Below are positions 1 to 10,405 of a stretch of 64,000 nucleotides of DNA, one piece after another; position 1 is the first letter of the stretch; the number at the start of each line of letters is the position of its first letter. The stretch covers positions 186,001 to 250,000 of the forward strand of contig CDRNVI010000047.1 of NCBI GenBank assembly GCA_977017575.1, read 5' to 3'. The notes below the pieces were generated by a model that was given only the letters and a program-made list of their open reading frames with translations, was not told where the DNA came from and searched no databases. Position numbers and translations under genes: made by a program. The stretch is from Paramoeba atlantica (Eukaryota; Discosea).

Positions 1-23
1 ATATAATTTTTTTTGTTCAAAAG

Positions 24-100
24 TGTCGATGCCGGGAATCGAACCGCGGACATCCAGCGTCAAAATGGAACCCCTTTACCAACTGGACTACTCAAAGGAC
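24..100 (-). tRNA. tRNA-like sequence, probably a pseudogene
   Basis: Read on the minus strand this stretch has a perfect polymerase III B box (GGTTCGATTCC) and a good A box (TAGTCCAGTTGG) at tRNA spacing, followed by a short T-run. The anticodon stem can form four pairs around a TTTGACG loop. The T stem has two mismatches and the acceptor strands barely pair, so a functional tRNA is unlikely. It may be a decayed tRNA gene or the head of a tRNA-derived SINE. The amino-acid identity cannot be read safely. Confidence 0.4.
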
Positions 101-119
101 TCTCCTTAGTCAACCAGTT

Positions 120-845
120 TGTCGTATCGCAGACCTTTGCAGACGCACTTTTTTTTACCAAAAGTGTTCTACAATTTGGGAAATGAGGTCGTTGTAGATG
201 ATTTTTCGAGTATTAAAGAGTTCATCTAATGAGCTACTGCTACGTTTTAAAATTTTGAAAAAACTCGATCTCTCGCTTTTTTGAGGGGCATTTTCAAGTT
301 TTGGAATTAACCTTAGTAAGCGAGTTAGATACTCCGTATCTCCCTCAATAATTATTATTAATAGATTATTAATAAATTATTAATAGTTTATTAATAAATT
401 ATTATTGGGCTTTTACACTCAAATTTCTCCCCCTTAATTTTGTACCAAACAGTATTTTCATGCCGAAAAGGAGCATTGATGGAGATCTCCTTATGGAGTC
501 GATGCTGATGCTTCGAGCATCATTATATGCACCTCAACCTACGCGGGAAGTAGGAGCCTACGCCTGACGCAGGTAAATGGGCTGTACCAACAACAACTCC
601 TTGTGGAGTGCTGATATCGAGAGCCGGGAAATGCCAAACTCTGTATTTGTATGATGTGTAGCAACGAAAATGAGCTTTCTGGATCTCCTGGCGGTCTTCC
701 CTGGTGCTGCCATCATACTGCTGCAAATGACGCCGACCATATGTCTACATGCGAGGGGCTCCTCATGTGTCACTCGCAGCCCCTCGTGTAAATGCATATT
801 GAATTATTAATAATATTAATGGTTTGATTTTTTGAATAATAAATT
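120..845. other. AT-rich spacer with TTATTAATA palindromes
   Basis: No recognised gene. From about 343 to 405 there is a dense run of overlapping TTATTAATA / ATTATTAAT palindromes, and a smaller cluster lies at about 800-840. These may be the subterminal arrays of an unrecognised TIR element. Two short overlapping minus-strand frames (523-797) of moderate GC lie between them. They resemble no family I can name and could be the remnant of a coding region. Confidence 0.4.
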
Positions 846-942
846 AGGCTCTTCGTTAAACGCGGTGGTTGTTTTCAACTTAGAAGTCACTCATGCTGCG
901 CGCTTCGCGTTGAAAACTACCGCGGCGTTTAACGAAGAGCCT
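846..942. mobile_element. hairpin MITE, copy 1
   Basis: About 97 bp folding back on itself: the left arm GGCTCTTCGTTAAACGC returns inverted as GCGTTTAACGAAGAGCC at the right end, with a short unpaired centre. Near-identical copies lie at 18214-18310 and 27296-27392. A degraded copy lies at 60488-60586, and another is split by a transposon at 37333-38990. In the first three places it is joined to the same long repeat body, so it forms one end of that composite. Confidence 0.85.
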
Positions 943-1790
943 AAAAAAGAAAATTTAGCCTGGAAAACGGAAAGATTGTAGCCAAAAATAGCCGAATTTC
1001 GGGTAAAAATGGGGTGATTTTCGCGTATTTTTGCTGTCAGAGCACTAAATCCGACATTTGCGCATGGGAAATCACTCGTAGGCATGAATGAAAGCCTACC
1101 GAACGTATTGGGTAGAGAATGCGACTCCAACCATACCAATCTTTCGACACAAAAATGCCCCTTTAGGTCCGAAAAATACTTTTTCACCTTTTTTAGTCAA
1201 AAATGGGTCATTTTGAGGGGCGCACCACGGTTAGAAGAAGGGATACCTTGCGAAAGCAACTGCGGAGAAAGCTAGTGTAGGTCCCAAACTATCAAAATAC
1301 AATAGGGGAAACGATTTTGGAAAAATATTTTTCTTGCCATTTTTTTTGCCAAGTTGAATTTTTTTTCAAAAATTTTTTTCCGAAAAAATCCGAACTTGGC
1401 GGACCCGTCCTGCGGATACGCGGGGGGGTCACCCCCGGGTAGGGGGGTGGAAAATGCGCGCCAAGACCCCGGCTACCCTTTCTGCGTTTTTTTTTCGAAA
1501 ACTAATTTTTTTGAAAAAATTTGCTCGACCATGACCCCCCCCCTGGACCCCCCCCTGGACCCCCCCTCTGGACCCCCCCCCATGGAACCCCCCTGGACCC
1601 CCCCCCTGGACCCCCCCCCATGGACCCCCCTTTTTTTTCAAATTTATTTTTCAGTTTTGGTCCACCGGAGCCCCCTTTTATATTTTTTTCTTCTATTATA
1701 TTACTTTGTTCCCCTTTATATTTTCACTGTTTTTGTTCACCTTTTTTTCAATAATCGAGTGTAGAGCGGTAGTTTTACAACCACCGCAAT
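943..1790. repeat. dispersed composite repeat, copy A
   Basis: A long non-coding repeat shared with 18311-19940 (copy B) and with 27393-27971 plus 32964-33178 (copy C). It has a left segment around 960-1280, then alternating T-runs and G/C-runs near 1330-1640. It ends in a conserved tail (CTCTTTATATTTTCACTG type) with the sequence ACAACCACCGCAATAA. Short Pro- or Gly-rich frames over the C-runs are low-complexity artefacts. The class of element is unknown, and no protein-coding part is seen. Confidence 0.7.
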
Positions 1791-1996
1791 AATGATAAAA
1801 TACTTGGTCAATTTTGCCTGAGATTGCCTTTTTGGACCGTTGCATCTTTTGGGTACAGGGGCCCATGTGCGTAGAAAATATTTTTCCCTATCTGCTTGTG
1901 TTCTAAACTAACGCTATCCCCACATTTTATTTGAATTCGACATTATGTGCAACCTGTGGAATTGTTCAACTTTGACATAAACGGCCCTGTATTATA

Positions 1997-3335
1997 AACC
2001 CCTGGCCAAAATAAGGCACCCCCCTCTAAAAATTCGATGCTTTGTTTGTTTGAGCTAATTTCAATGGCATTTTGCAGATCTCAGTTCGGGATTTATGTCC
2101 TCCCACACTTGGTCACTAGTCCTATAGCTATTTATAAAGTGGAAACTATTTACCACTATTTTACCTTTTCGCCACCTAGTTCGACGCAGGCCTTCAGTCT
2201 ACGATCGAAACTTAAGATGGTATCATTTATCATCTCAGTCGGTAAAGAACTCCATGTGTTTAGAATACATCTTTGCAGTTCGGAAACTGTAGATGGTAGC
2301 TTTTCATTTACGTCTTGTTGTACCATTGACCATATGTTTTCAATGGGAGAAAGATCGGGAGAATTTGGGGGCCAATTTTTTAGTAGATTAATTTTTCGTT
2401 TGTTCAGGTAATTTATGGTGGCCTTGGCCGTATGAGCGGTGGCACCATCTTGTTGAAATATTCTTTTGCGGGGGAAATAAACATGTTTTAGTGTGTCTAT
2501 GTATGTTTCGTGGATAATAGAGGTCCTGCTGGATAAAATGTTTAAGCATCTCCAGTTAATTCCTATAGCACCCCACACCTGACACTTAGGCGCCCAGCGC
2601 ACCTTTAGTCTCTTTGCAGGGGTCTCTCCTTTTTTTACCCACATTTTCATTCGATTATCGTTTGTAGCAAACACCTTCTCATCTGAGAATATCAATTTCG
2701 ATGTGTCCTCTTTGTAATTTAAAGAAAACTGTACGCGTTTTTCTTTTTGTACAGCGGTGAGCCCTTGTGAAATTGGGCGTGGCCTATATTGATGCCCTGC
2801 TTGCCTCAAATGTCGACGAACAGTTCGAGGGCTTGCAGTAACACCCTTTCTGCACAAAACAACAGAAATACGCTTTGAACTGTTGTACTTTGGCACCCCT
2901 GCCGCATCTTTCTTAGAAATAATGGTTTCAATCCTTTTTTACGAGACTTTATTTTTTTTTTCTGTGGGGATTTCTTTAGGCTTTTTTTCGTCTCAATTTT
3001 GGGGTGATCACGGAGGTATTTTCGAATGTATTTCACGCTTACATTCAATTTATGTGCTATTCGTTTCTTTGGGATGCCATCTTGAAACCTTAAAAGCATG
3101 AGTTCCTTCCCCAGGGGGCTGAGGCCACCTTTCGGAGGCCTGCGGAATGATTTTTTCATAAATCGACCCTAATGTTAAAGTGGTAAAATATTTTTTTATT
3201 TTTTTATTTTTCATGAGCTAAAAACAGCGGGAACGTACAGATCTCAAAATTTTGAACGAAAACATGGTATGAGAACCCTACCATACCCCCTCATGCAAAA
3301 AATAAGGGGGGGTGCCTTATTGGTGGCCAGGGGTT
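1997..3335 (-). mobile_element. Tc1-like DNA transposon
   Basis: The ends are inverted repeats (AACCCCTGGCCAAAATAAGG at left, its imperfect complement at right) flanked by TA on both sides, the target duplication expected of Tc1/mariner. It carries one minus-strand transposase (2156-3159). At 1.34 kb it has the usual size for an autonomous element. The flank on the right is immediately another TA-inserted MITE. Confidence 0.9.
2156..3159 (-). pseudogene. Tc1-like transposase, one frameshift
   Basis: Transposase of the IS630/Tc1/mariner superfamily, cutting and pasting the surrounding element. The N-terminal frame (3159 down to about 2935) holds basic helix-turn-helix DNA-binding sequence. 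The C-terminal frame (to 2156) holds the catalytic core: FSDEK with the first Asp, QQDGATAHT with the second, and SPDLSPIENIW with the Glu, 35 residues after the second Asp by my count. The two frames join at an A/T homopolymer near 2934-2940, so a single indel separates this copy from an open gene. The rest looks intact, suggesting recent activity. Confidence 0.88.
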
Positions 3336-3340
3336 TATTA

Positions 3341-3704
3341 CTGTGTTCCTCTTTATATTTTCACTGTTTTTGTTCACTTTTTTTTCAATAATCGAGGGTG
3401 GAGCGGTTTTTTTTCTTTTTGAACTCCACAAGAAGATCTTCTTTCCTCTGATCATTGTCGAGCTCGGGAGTGAGTTGGGAGGTGTCATCCCCCGGTTCAG
3501 TATTTTCCTCATGAAAAAGGTCAGAGAAGAGAGTCTACTATCAGTAGCTCAACATCTTCATCAGCAGCTTCGTCTTCCTCATCATCATCCTCTTCTTCGT
3601 GCTCGTCTTCCTCTTCCTCGACCCCCTCCTCGTCTTCAGAGAACTCTTCTTCAGAGGATTCTTCACGAGTATGGCCCTGATTCGACATTGAAAAAGTAAC
3701 ACAG
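3341..3704. mobile_element. TA-flanked MITE with CTGTGTT ends
   Basis: Starts CTGTGTTCCTCTTT and ends with the inverted GTAACACAG, each flanked by TA. The left end is the same tail found in the composite repeats. On the minus strand about 3533-3688 encodes a short, extremely acidic peptide (Glu/Asp runs) opening MSNQGHTREESSEEE. Such acidic stretches occur near the N-termini of pogo-like transposases, so this may be a gutted transposon. Autonomous partner not seen. Confidence 0.6.
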
Positions 3705-3769
3705 TATTATCCTGAAGAAAGGCTTAACAGAAATAAATATTAAAGAAACAAGAGTGAAATACAGGGTAC

Positions 3770-4031
3770 CAAAAAAAGCTCGGCTTCGCCGAGAAAATCA
3801 GAAGGAGGAGCATGTTATGACCCTATGGTATGACCCTATTTCACTATAACGTGCCGGGGGGCATGTTATGGTGCTATAGGCATGTTAACCCGTGCCCTCG
3901 TTTAGTTTTAACCCGAAGGCATTTTGCCAACCTGCCTACGACTCTTTTGTTGCTACTCATAAAAGAAGAATTCTTCGCATCTTTTTTGGGGAACATACCG
4001 GGGGGTATGTTAAGCCAGACCCCCGTTTAAT
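3770..4031. repeat. small palindromic repeats of the ACATACC / GGTATGT type
   Basis: Contains a GC hairpin next to an A-run (3773-3793) and two related units: GTGCCGGGGGGCATGTTATG near 3860 and ACATACCGGGGGGTATGTT near 3993. Each is followed by a direct repeat of the form ATGTTAASCC...CCCCGTTTA. Related units recur inverted near 17883-17930 and, more weakly, near 50771-50832 and 59420. Probably a miniature repeat family. Confidence 0.5.
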
Positions 4032-4395
4032 ATCAGAGACAAAGTACATGTACCTATTACAAAGTAATGTACCTATGAGAAATCGCATCTAAAGCTTATT
4101 ACACAAACTACGCAATTCTATTTATATTTTTTCTGCGTGATTCATTCATTTATGCCTAAACGCTGCTGGGTTTTGTTAAAATGGACGGATGAAAATCAAT
4201 CTTTGGCGCACAGACTCCTGTAAATGTGGAAAATGATCACAGGTTCGATCGGGGAGTGAATAGACGAAGATCCCGAGACATTACAAGCTTATTTTGATAG
4301 GTTCATTTACAATAGGTATTAGTTAACCCCCTATCGGAAGCTTCCTGCCCCGATATCCAAGGTGCGGCATACTCCCCATTGTGTAAATAGAACCT
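4032..4395. other. intergenic, 5' flank of the WD-repeat gene
   Basis: No gene, inverted repeat or MITE recognised. The sequence just before the start ends in TGTGTAAATAG, five bases before the ATG, which could serve as a splice acceptor. The pyrimidine tract is weak. Confidence 0.4.
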
Positions 4396-7300
4396 ATGGA
4401 TAGCAGCTTTCACGGAACAATAACGTGTGTGCGCTGCGCTATCCTGAAGCCTCTACCTTCTTTTCTATGCTCTTTGCTAGAAATTGATGATGAAATGATC
4501 TCTTTCGAATACGACTTCGTTATCGCTACATCAGGATGTGGTGTTAAATACAGTTATCGATACTGTTCGAATATTCCGCTGAGTAGTAGTGGGACCACAG
4601 GACATGAATATATTCAGCCGAGTGTCTCTGGAAGTACGCAAACACAAAATACCCCAATGCAAGCTACTTTTAGCTTTAGCGCCCTTAGCTATTGTTCCTT
4701 TGGCACTCAACCTCTACAGTTATGTGGACTTTCAAATCTTTACATGCCATATGAGAGTGGAATATCTCTGATAGAAATGCCGAAAAGCAATATTTGTGCG
4801 CTAGGTGCTGCTTTTGGGGAACAATGCGTTTTTTTATTTTGCGTTCGTGCACATAAGCGTTGCACAGAAAACGTCGGATCAAATAGTGCAAGCAACATCA
4901 AGTTACTTGTTGACACACTCTACATGGTCGAAATCAGTGATGTGCACATTCCTGGCCGGGTAGTAGCCACTGAGTTCACAACTTCTGTCAATCGTGCGGA
5001 AAAAACTGCTCCACTGCGATTGCTTTCTGTATTTACTTGGGGATCCTGCATCATATTTGACGTGTCTTACGAGGAAGAGAAATTCTCTTTAAGACGTTCG
5101 CGGCACGTGTTTCCGAGCTGCCCGAGTCGGGTTTTCGCAACTGCATCGGTGTCGCTTACAGGAATCGTATTGCTGGGCTCTTTCTTCGGAAATATCTATG
5201 CTTACAACACAGTAGGCCAGGGAATTGAGACGTTGACGGCACTCGAAAATAACGCATCACATCTGCGATGCACGGAGAACGCTCAGAATGCAGTGTGTCC
5301 CATTTATCGGCCTTACGAATCATGGAACAACTCAACTGCTGCAGGGCATACAGGAAGAGTGGAAACTATACGGTGGATAAAACCCGAAAGCGGGACCTTG
5401 GATATGCAAAAAACATTTGCTTCTGGTGCAGACGATCGCAGAATTATAGTGTGGTACTTCAATACCGAGTACGACAATAATAAAGTATTCTCGTGGACAT
5501 CTGGTAATGTACTGGAAGACCCTCACCGTAGTCGCATCTGGGATGTAGTTCTGTTTTGGGTGCAGGCCCACGGTTGTCTTTGTGCGCTGAGTGCAGGAGA
5601 AGACGGTGCAGCAAATTTGTGGGACCTTACTCGTCAGCAAAGGATTCATCGATGGGAAAAACACCGACCACGAGGAATTCGGTCCGTGGATCTCAGCCTT
5701 TCTTTTAACTCTCAGAACGACGTTAATGATGATGTCACGTTTGAAGCTTACTTCTGCACTGCAGGCTTTGACGGGGGACTATATCTTACTGGTATACCAT
5801 GGGCAGTATTTTCCGAAACTCCGTACGTTGGTCTTGAACCATGTGGAGCAAAGCTCTGTGCCATTGATGTGTTTTTATGTCCAGATGAGAAAAGTGACTT
5901 TCAGAGTGATTTACTAAGATGTGAATTCTCCACTTCCCGTTTCGATTTCGCGGTGCATGAAAAAAGTAGTCAAACGAATCTTGTCAAGGCCATGTTATTT
6001 TCCGCGTACTCCAGTACCACAAAAGTCTCTGCTTTGAATGAGAAGAGTGATTCAATAACAATGATTCAGAAGGAAATTACTTGTTTGACAACAATGTGGC
6101 TACACAAGTCGGTTTCCCACGTACGTTTCCTTGGCATTGTTGGGTACTCAAACGGAACAGTGGACGTTATCTCAATATGTGACACTAATCGGGGCAGCGC
6201 ACACCAAAGCTTTCCAACTTCTTCGCTCGACTCGACCAAGGAAAGCGTAGAAGACTGCACCACTCACTCCATACAGCTCCATTGTTTTCCTCTTCTTTCC
6301 CGAAAAGTATGTCGCATGAACGTTTACGACGAGGATAAACTAATGGTGCTAGACCCAATCGATACCGTTGCGTCTTATCAATACGACGAATCCAATACGC
6401 GCAACGATGAACCACGTTTTCCTTCTGCACGCTTCGTCGCTCTATGGTCCATTTCCCTCCGCAAAGGAAGTATTCATGCCGACTGCTACACCAATAATCT
6501 TTTCACAGTTTCTGGAAGAGTGGTGTACATGCTTTGTGTAGGCACCAAAAATGGATCTGTATTTTTTCATGATCTGTGCAACGTGTCGCACGCAAGAAAA
6601 GCTCAGTCCCCTTTACCTTCTACACCTTCTGCTCCAGTATCAAGCTTTTCCCGCATCCACCAAGGGGCCATCAACAGTGTTCGCTATATGTTGGAGCAGA
6701 TTCATCCCGAATGCGACGTAATCCGAGTTGCTATCTGTGGTAGTGACGGTGCCGTAAGTTTAATACAACGAGCTGTGATTCATCACAGAGCGTCGCAATA
6801 TCATGATTCTATACTGCCCTGGGTTTTTCACTCCCGAGTAGAACTAAGTGCTTTGATGTCCTCTGTGTTGCACTTCTCTGATCGCCCTTTGCTAAGGGCG
6901 CCGATGCATTGCGATAATTTTCATCATGAGGGCTGTATTGTGGGAGTCACAGGCAGCCGCATGCAAGTGTATGACTCCCATACATTACGTGAGAGGGCGA
7001 GTCACACTGTAACCAGAAGTTACCGCACTCTACGTACAAAATTTTGCTCAACAGGTTTGTACACCGTAGTGTGTGTTCAAAATGGTAACAAGGCGAGGTT
7101 TATTACACAGGATAGTGGTTCATTGGAAAATATAGGCTCGAACGCAGGGTTCGTTGAGTCTTTCCAGGAGGGCTTTCAAGGACACATGATTCATGATGTT
7201 TGCTGTCTGTCGCAACCTATCCAGTTGCGAGGGTCTCAGAATGTGGAGCTTATGGCATGTGTTAGTGAGGACAGTACCGTAGGTCTTCTTTCGCTGACTG

Positions 7301-8529
7301 AACATTTAGGTAGTCTCCATTTGGAACCCGTTTGTTTACGCTACACAGGGCGCAGTGCCGCATTGTGTGTCACCGCACTTCACTCATACCACCACACCAA
7401 CGCAGACGATAGTTCCACACGGCGACACCTAAGGCACTTTCTTACAGCTGGGGGTCAAGAGCGTGTGCAACTCTGGGAAGTCTGCCTACAAAATACGAAT
7501 GACTTTAAAAATGTGAGCTATGTAGATACAAAACTTGGAACAGACGTTATTAATGCAGTTTCACTGGAGTGCATTCGTAGTTTTACGCTTTCCGGGTCCC
7601 AAGTTTTAAACCGTATTCTTACTCTTTGTGAAATTCCTTCGAAATGCGCAAGCGAGATTTCTCTTAGAATGGGCATTACTTCACCACTCACGTACAAAGC
7701 TATGATAGGAACATCGCAGGGAACTCTTGCAGTGATACGTATATCGCTTTCTCCCGAGGCCGAACCTGAGAAGAATATTTCATGGTCCCGCACTTTTCCT
7801 ACAGGTCCCATACGTTGCACCGCATGCCGTGATCTATACGGAGATAAATCCGTGCTGGGGCATTCAAATGAACTTCAGTCTTACTATTTGGTTGCAGCTG
7901 GAACAGGTAGTGGAAATATTATGTTTTTGATCATGAACGACGTATTCGAAGATATTTCTCTTAGTAAGGTGCGATGGCGTGATTCGTCGAGCATGTTTCC
8001 TTTCCTAACATCTGCAGAGAGCTCCGATATGATACTGTTTTCGGCTCATCGTGGTCCCGTCTTTTCTCTGCAAATTACACAATCTACGTGCCCGGAAAAT
8101 GAGAATGCGTACTATCAAATGATTACAGGCTCCGAGGACGAGACAGTAACGCTCTCCGTGTTTAGTATATCAGTGAAGCCTCTTTACGAAGCAAACACCA
8201 AATGTACCGAGCTAGTTTTTCATCTCCATTTTCACAACACTATGCGACTGTTTCGTATTCATTGTGCGGCAGTACGTAGTGTTGGGTTTCACTCTCCGTG
8301 CGCGGCGTGGTCTGTCGGCGCGGACCGTCGGGTACATGTTTTCACTTTTTGGGGGAATTCTTTGGACAACAATGTCACAAGTCAGCACCACTCCACTCGT
8401 ACACGACTCGTTAACACGAAGTTATGTTGGACGGAAGTAGCACAAGCTCAGGTTGCGGTATTGTCTGAAAAACTTCGACGTCAAACACTTGTTGTAACAG
8501 GACAAGGTGTTGAGGTCCTCCGTTTCTGA
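4396..8529 (+). CDS. WDR6-like WD-repeat protein
   Basis: A 1377-residue protein built mainly of degenerate WD40 repeats. Clear repeat fragments are GHTGRVETIRW (about residue 317), SGADDRRIIVWYF (about 344), SAGEDGAANLWDL (about 398), AGGQERVQLWEV (about 1018) and TGSEDETVTLSVF (about 1244). The order of GHTGRV, RIWDV, an S-x-GED-x-LWDL repeat and GIRSV follows WDR6/Trm734, the partner of the FTSJ1/Trm7 methyltransferase that 2'-O-methylates the tRNA anticodon loop. Human WDR6 is about 1120 residues, so this one is extended. No introns and no signal peptide. The ATG at 4396 is the first in frame. Base composition is balanced, unlike the GC-rich genes at 40-49 kb. Assignment to WDR6 rather than another long WD scaffold is an inference. 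Confidence 0.75.
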   Translation: MDSSFHGTITCVRCAILKPLPSFLCSLLEIDDEMISFEYDFVIATSGCGVKYSYRYCSNIPLSSSGTTGHEYIQPSVSGSTQTQNTPMQATFSFSALSYCSFGTQPLQLCGLSNLYMPYESGISLIEMPKSNICALGAAFGEQCVFLFCVRAHKRCTENVGSNSASNIKLLVDTLYMVEISDVHIPGRVVATEFTTSVNRAEKTAPLRLLSVFTWGSCIIFDVSYEEEKFSLRRSRHVFPSCPSRVFATASVSLTGIVLLGSFFGNIYAYNTVGQGIETLTALENNASHLRCTENAQNAVCPIYRPYESWNNSTAAGHTGRVETIRWIKPESGTLDMQKTFASGADDRRIIVWYFNTEYDNNKVFSWTSGNVLEDPHRSRIWDVVLFWVQAHGCLCALSAGEDGAANLWDLTRQQRIHRWEKHRPRGIRSVDLSLSFNSQNDVNDDVTFEAYFCTAGFDGGLYLTGIPWAVFSETPYVGLEPCGAKLCAIDVFLCPDEKSDFQSDLLRCEFSTSRFDFAVHEKSSQTNLVKAMLFSAYSSTTKVSALNEKSDSITMIQKEITCLTTMWLHKSVSHVRFLGIVGYSNGTVDVISICDTNRGSAHQSFPTSSLDSTKESVEDCTTHSIQLHCFPLLSRKVCRMNVYDEDKLMVLDPIDTVASYQYDESNTRNDEPRFPSARFVALWSISLRKGSIHADCYTNNLFTVSGRVVYMLCVGTKNGSVFFHDLCNVSHARKAQSPLPSTPSAPVSSFSRIHQGAINSVRYMLEQIHPECDVIRVAICGSDGAVSLIQRAVIHHRASQYHDSILPWVFHSRVELSALMSSVLHFSDRPLLRAPMHCDNFHHEGCIVGVTGSRMQVYDSHTLRERASHTVTRSYRTLRTKFCSTGLYTVVCVQNGNKARFITQDSGSLENIGSNAGFVESFQEGFQGHMIHDVCCLSQPIQLRGSQNVELMACVSEDSTVGLLSLTEHLGSLHLEPVCLRYTGRSAALCVTALHSYHHTNADDSSTRRHLRHFLTAGGQERVQLWEVCLQNTNDFKNVSYVDTKLGTDVINAVSLECIRSFTLSGSQVLNRILTLCEIPSKCASEISLRMGITSPLTYKAMIGTSQGTLAVIRISLSPEAEPEKNISWSRTFPTGPIRCTACRDLYGDKSVLGHSNELQSYYLVAAGTGSGNIMFLIMNDVFEDISLSKVRWRDSSSMFPFLTSAESSDMILFSAHRGPVFSLQITQSTCPENENAYYQMITGSEDETVTLSVFSISVKPLYEANTKCTELVFHLHFHNTMRLFRIHCAAVRSVGFHSPCAAWSVGADRRVHVFTFWGNSLDNNVTSQHHSTRTRLVNTKLCWTEVAQAQVAVLSEKLRRQTLVVTGQGVEVLRF

Positions 8530-8786
8530 TTCTTGACCCCTGAATAACAGTTATCCTGCAGATAAGTCAACGAAAAAATGTCCTTACACGTATTTACACA
8601 TGTAAATACGGAGCCGCGGAGCGGTGTAATTTTTCTTCTTCATTTTGTTGGTTTTTGTTATTCTCGTGACTTTTAATTGTACCAGTGCCCGTAGCTAGCC
8701 ATTGTGTCGCATTTACGGCACTGCAACTTTGGACGTCACGGAAGTCACATCACAAAGAGTCACGCGCTGCGTACACAGAATATCTA

Positions 8787-8943
8787 CAGTGGCGATCAGC
8801 GTCTTTGCTCCCCCCCACAGGTCTTGTATTTTTGTCAGATTTTTGGAAATATTTGGTATACCACCGTTTTTCGACTCAATCGTTCCGAATCCGAGCGACC
8901 CCCTACCCCCCCCCCTGAGGGGGTAAGACGCTGATCACCACTG
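8787..8943. mobile_element. 157-bp MITE
   Basis: Inverted ends CAGTGGCGATCAGCGTCTT and its near-exact complement, flanked by TA on each side (8785-8786 and 8944-8945). No coding capacity. Just upstream at 8610-8640 is a GC hairpin (GAGCCGCGGAGCGG) followed by T-rich sequence, the same hairpin-plus-T design seen in several other repeats here. Confidence 0.85.
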
Positions 8944-9215
8944 TAATTGCAATGTATTTTTTGTTAGCGGATCTGACTTTCAGCCTACACAGGATATCTA
9001 ACTACGAAGTATTTTTTGTTAATTACGAAGTATTTTTTTATTTAACATCCATATTTAAAATATGGATACTGTGTATTACCATGTCACTCTTTTTTTCTCC
9101 GAGGAGTAGTGGTATCAACTTGAGACATGATATTGAAGGTATCTTTACTATTTTTTACTAGCTAATTAGTTCTCTTTTTTTGTGTTAACGAATCATCAAG
9201 TGTCGAAACGAAATC

Positions 9216-10025
9216 ATGAAATGTGTTTTGGGGTCAGAATTTGGCTCGCTGCGCGGCAAAGTAAGCAATGGCATCTTACCGCCTGAAATTCAGATGCAAA
9301 GAGTGGTACAAAAATTGATTTACGCACCACGTTCGTGGACTTCATCGAAAAGCTTGTCACAATGGGAAGGAATTGGTCTTGATGAAGGCATGAATGTCAT
9401 AGCCATTGATCGAGCATCAAGTGGAATTACAGGGATTCTTTCTTGGGAATTTCTTCCTCATACAATAGAGCGCATAATACTAAGCCGAAACAAGATATCA
9501 GGGAACATAACATTCTGTGCTCTGCCGACTGTCTTGTCACTCCTTTATATTAATGAAAATATGTTCCAAGGAACAATAAGTTGCCAAGATTTCCCAACTG
9601 CCCTGCAAGAGTTCGTAGCCTTTGAAAACACTTTCAAATCTGAAATAGTTCTTGCTCTTTTACCTCAAGGAATATCTAGACTAAATTTAGGCTACAACTC
9701 TCTTCATGGCCATTTAGACCTCACAACCTTGCCAACGAACATATTTTATCTCGCTTTGAATGACAACAAGTTTACGGGAGAACTTCATCTAGACAAGCTT
9801 CCCGACTCGTTGCATGGACTTTATTTGGGAAACAATCGATTTTATGGAAGTTTAAATTTATCACATCTTCCCGCTTCACTGAAACGATTAGATTTACACA
9901 CCAACCTGCTTTCGGGAAGTCTTCACTTGGACCATTTAAGTGATTCGATGGAATGGGTATACTTGGCAGAAAATGAATTCGAACTTGTCACACCTTCACC
10001 ACCACCATGGTTTGTCAGCCTGTAG
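9216..10025 (+). CDS. LRR family protein 1
   Basis: A 269-residue protein of the window's LRR family. After a short N-terminus comes a degenerate family motif (LRGKVSNGILPPEIQMQR), then PRSW and WEGIG. The Cys that usually follows the Trp-x-Gly motif is missing. About eight LRRs of 23 residues follow, of the form LPxxLxxLxLxxNxFxGxLxLxx (for example LPDSLHGLYLGNNRFYG). No signal peptide or membrane span is evident. The arrangement recalls the plant LRRNT_2 cap plus LRR, but there is no kinase. The ligand and location are unknown. Open reading frame intact. Confidence 0.75.
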   Translation: MKCVLGSEFGSLRGKVSNGILPPEIQMQRVVQKLIYAPRSWTSSKSLSQWEGIGLDEGMNVIAIDRASSGITGILSWEFLPHTIERIILSRNKISGNITFCALPTVLSLLYINENMFQGTISCQDFPTALQEFVAFENTFKSEIVLALLPQGISRLNLGYNSLHGHLDLTTLPTNIFYLALNDNKFTGELHLDKLPDSLHGLYLGNNRFYGSLNLSHLPASLKRLDLHTNLLSGSLHLDHLSDSMEWVYLAENEFELVTPSPPPWFVSL

Positions 10026-10405
10026 CACTCAGTTGACAGTGCTAATAGTTTCATCCTACAGGACACATTTCGAAAGATAGTACTGACGAAGAAATATCAA
10101 AGCATATTCATACTACATACCTATGTGTTCTATGAACACTTTTTTTTGTTCATTGAACACATAGAACGCATTGAACACTTTTCGGGGAGGTACACATCCC
10201 ACGAACATGTTGATTATTTTTAATAAACCTTTTTTGTTTCGCGCATATCCAAGTGATTACACATGCCCTAGCTATGCAGTATAAGAATACCGCGGTATGA
10301 GGTTCTCTCTTAGTACGCGTGGCAGCTTTTTTTGTACTCGCCGAACGTAATGCATTTCTTATTCCAAAATATTTTATTGTTTGTTGTTGTAAAAAACTAG
10401 GTTGA
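10026..10405. other. intergenic with one stem-loop
   Basis: No gene. A strong inverted repeat, CTATGTGTTCTATGAAC at 10121-10137 and its complement at 10148-10164, encloses a T-run. TGAACAC is then repeated nearby. It may be a tiny MITE or the 3' end signal of the LRR gene. No TA duplication was established. Confidence 0.45.

Noticed and set aside
1354-1764. Pro-rich and Gly-rich frames over C-runs in the composite repeats (also near 18973-19362 and 27777-28011).
   Set aside because: Low-complexity translation of C/G homopolymers, with different frames open in different copies.
9216-10025. Plant-type LRR receptor kinases.
   Set aside because: The cap resembles LRRNT_2, but no member has a kinase domain or membrane span, and most lack a signal peptide.
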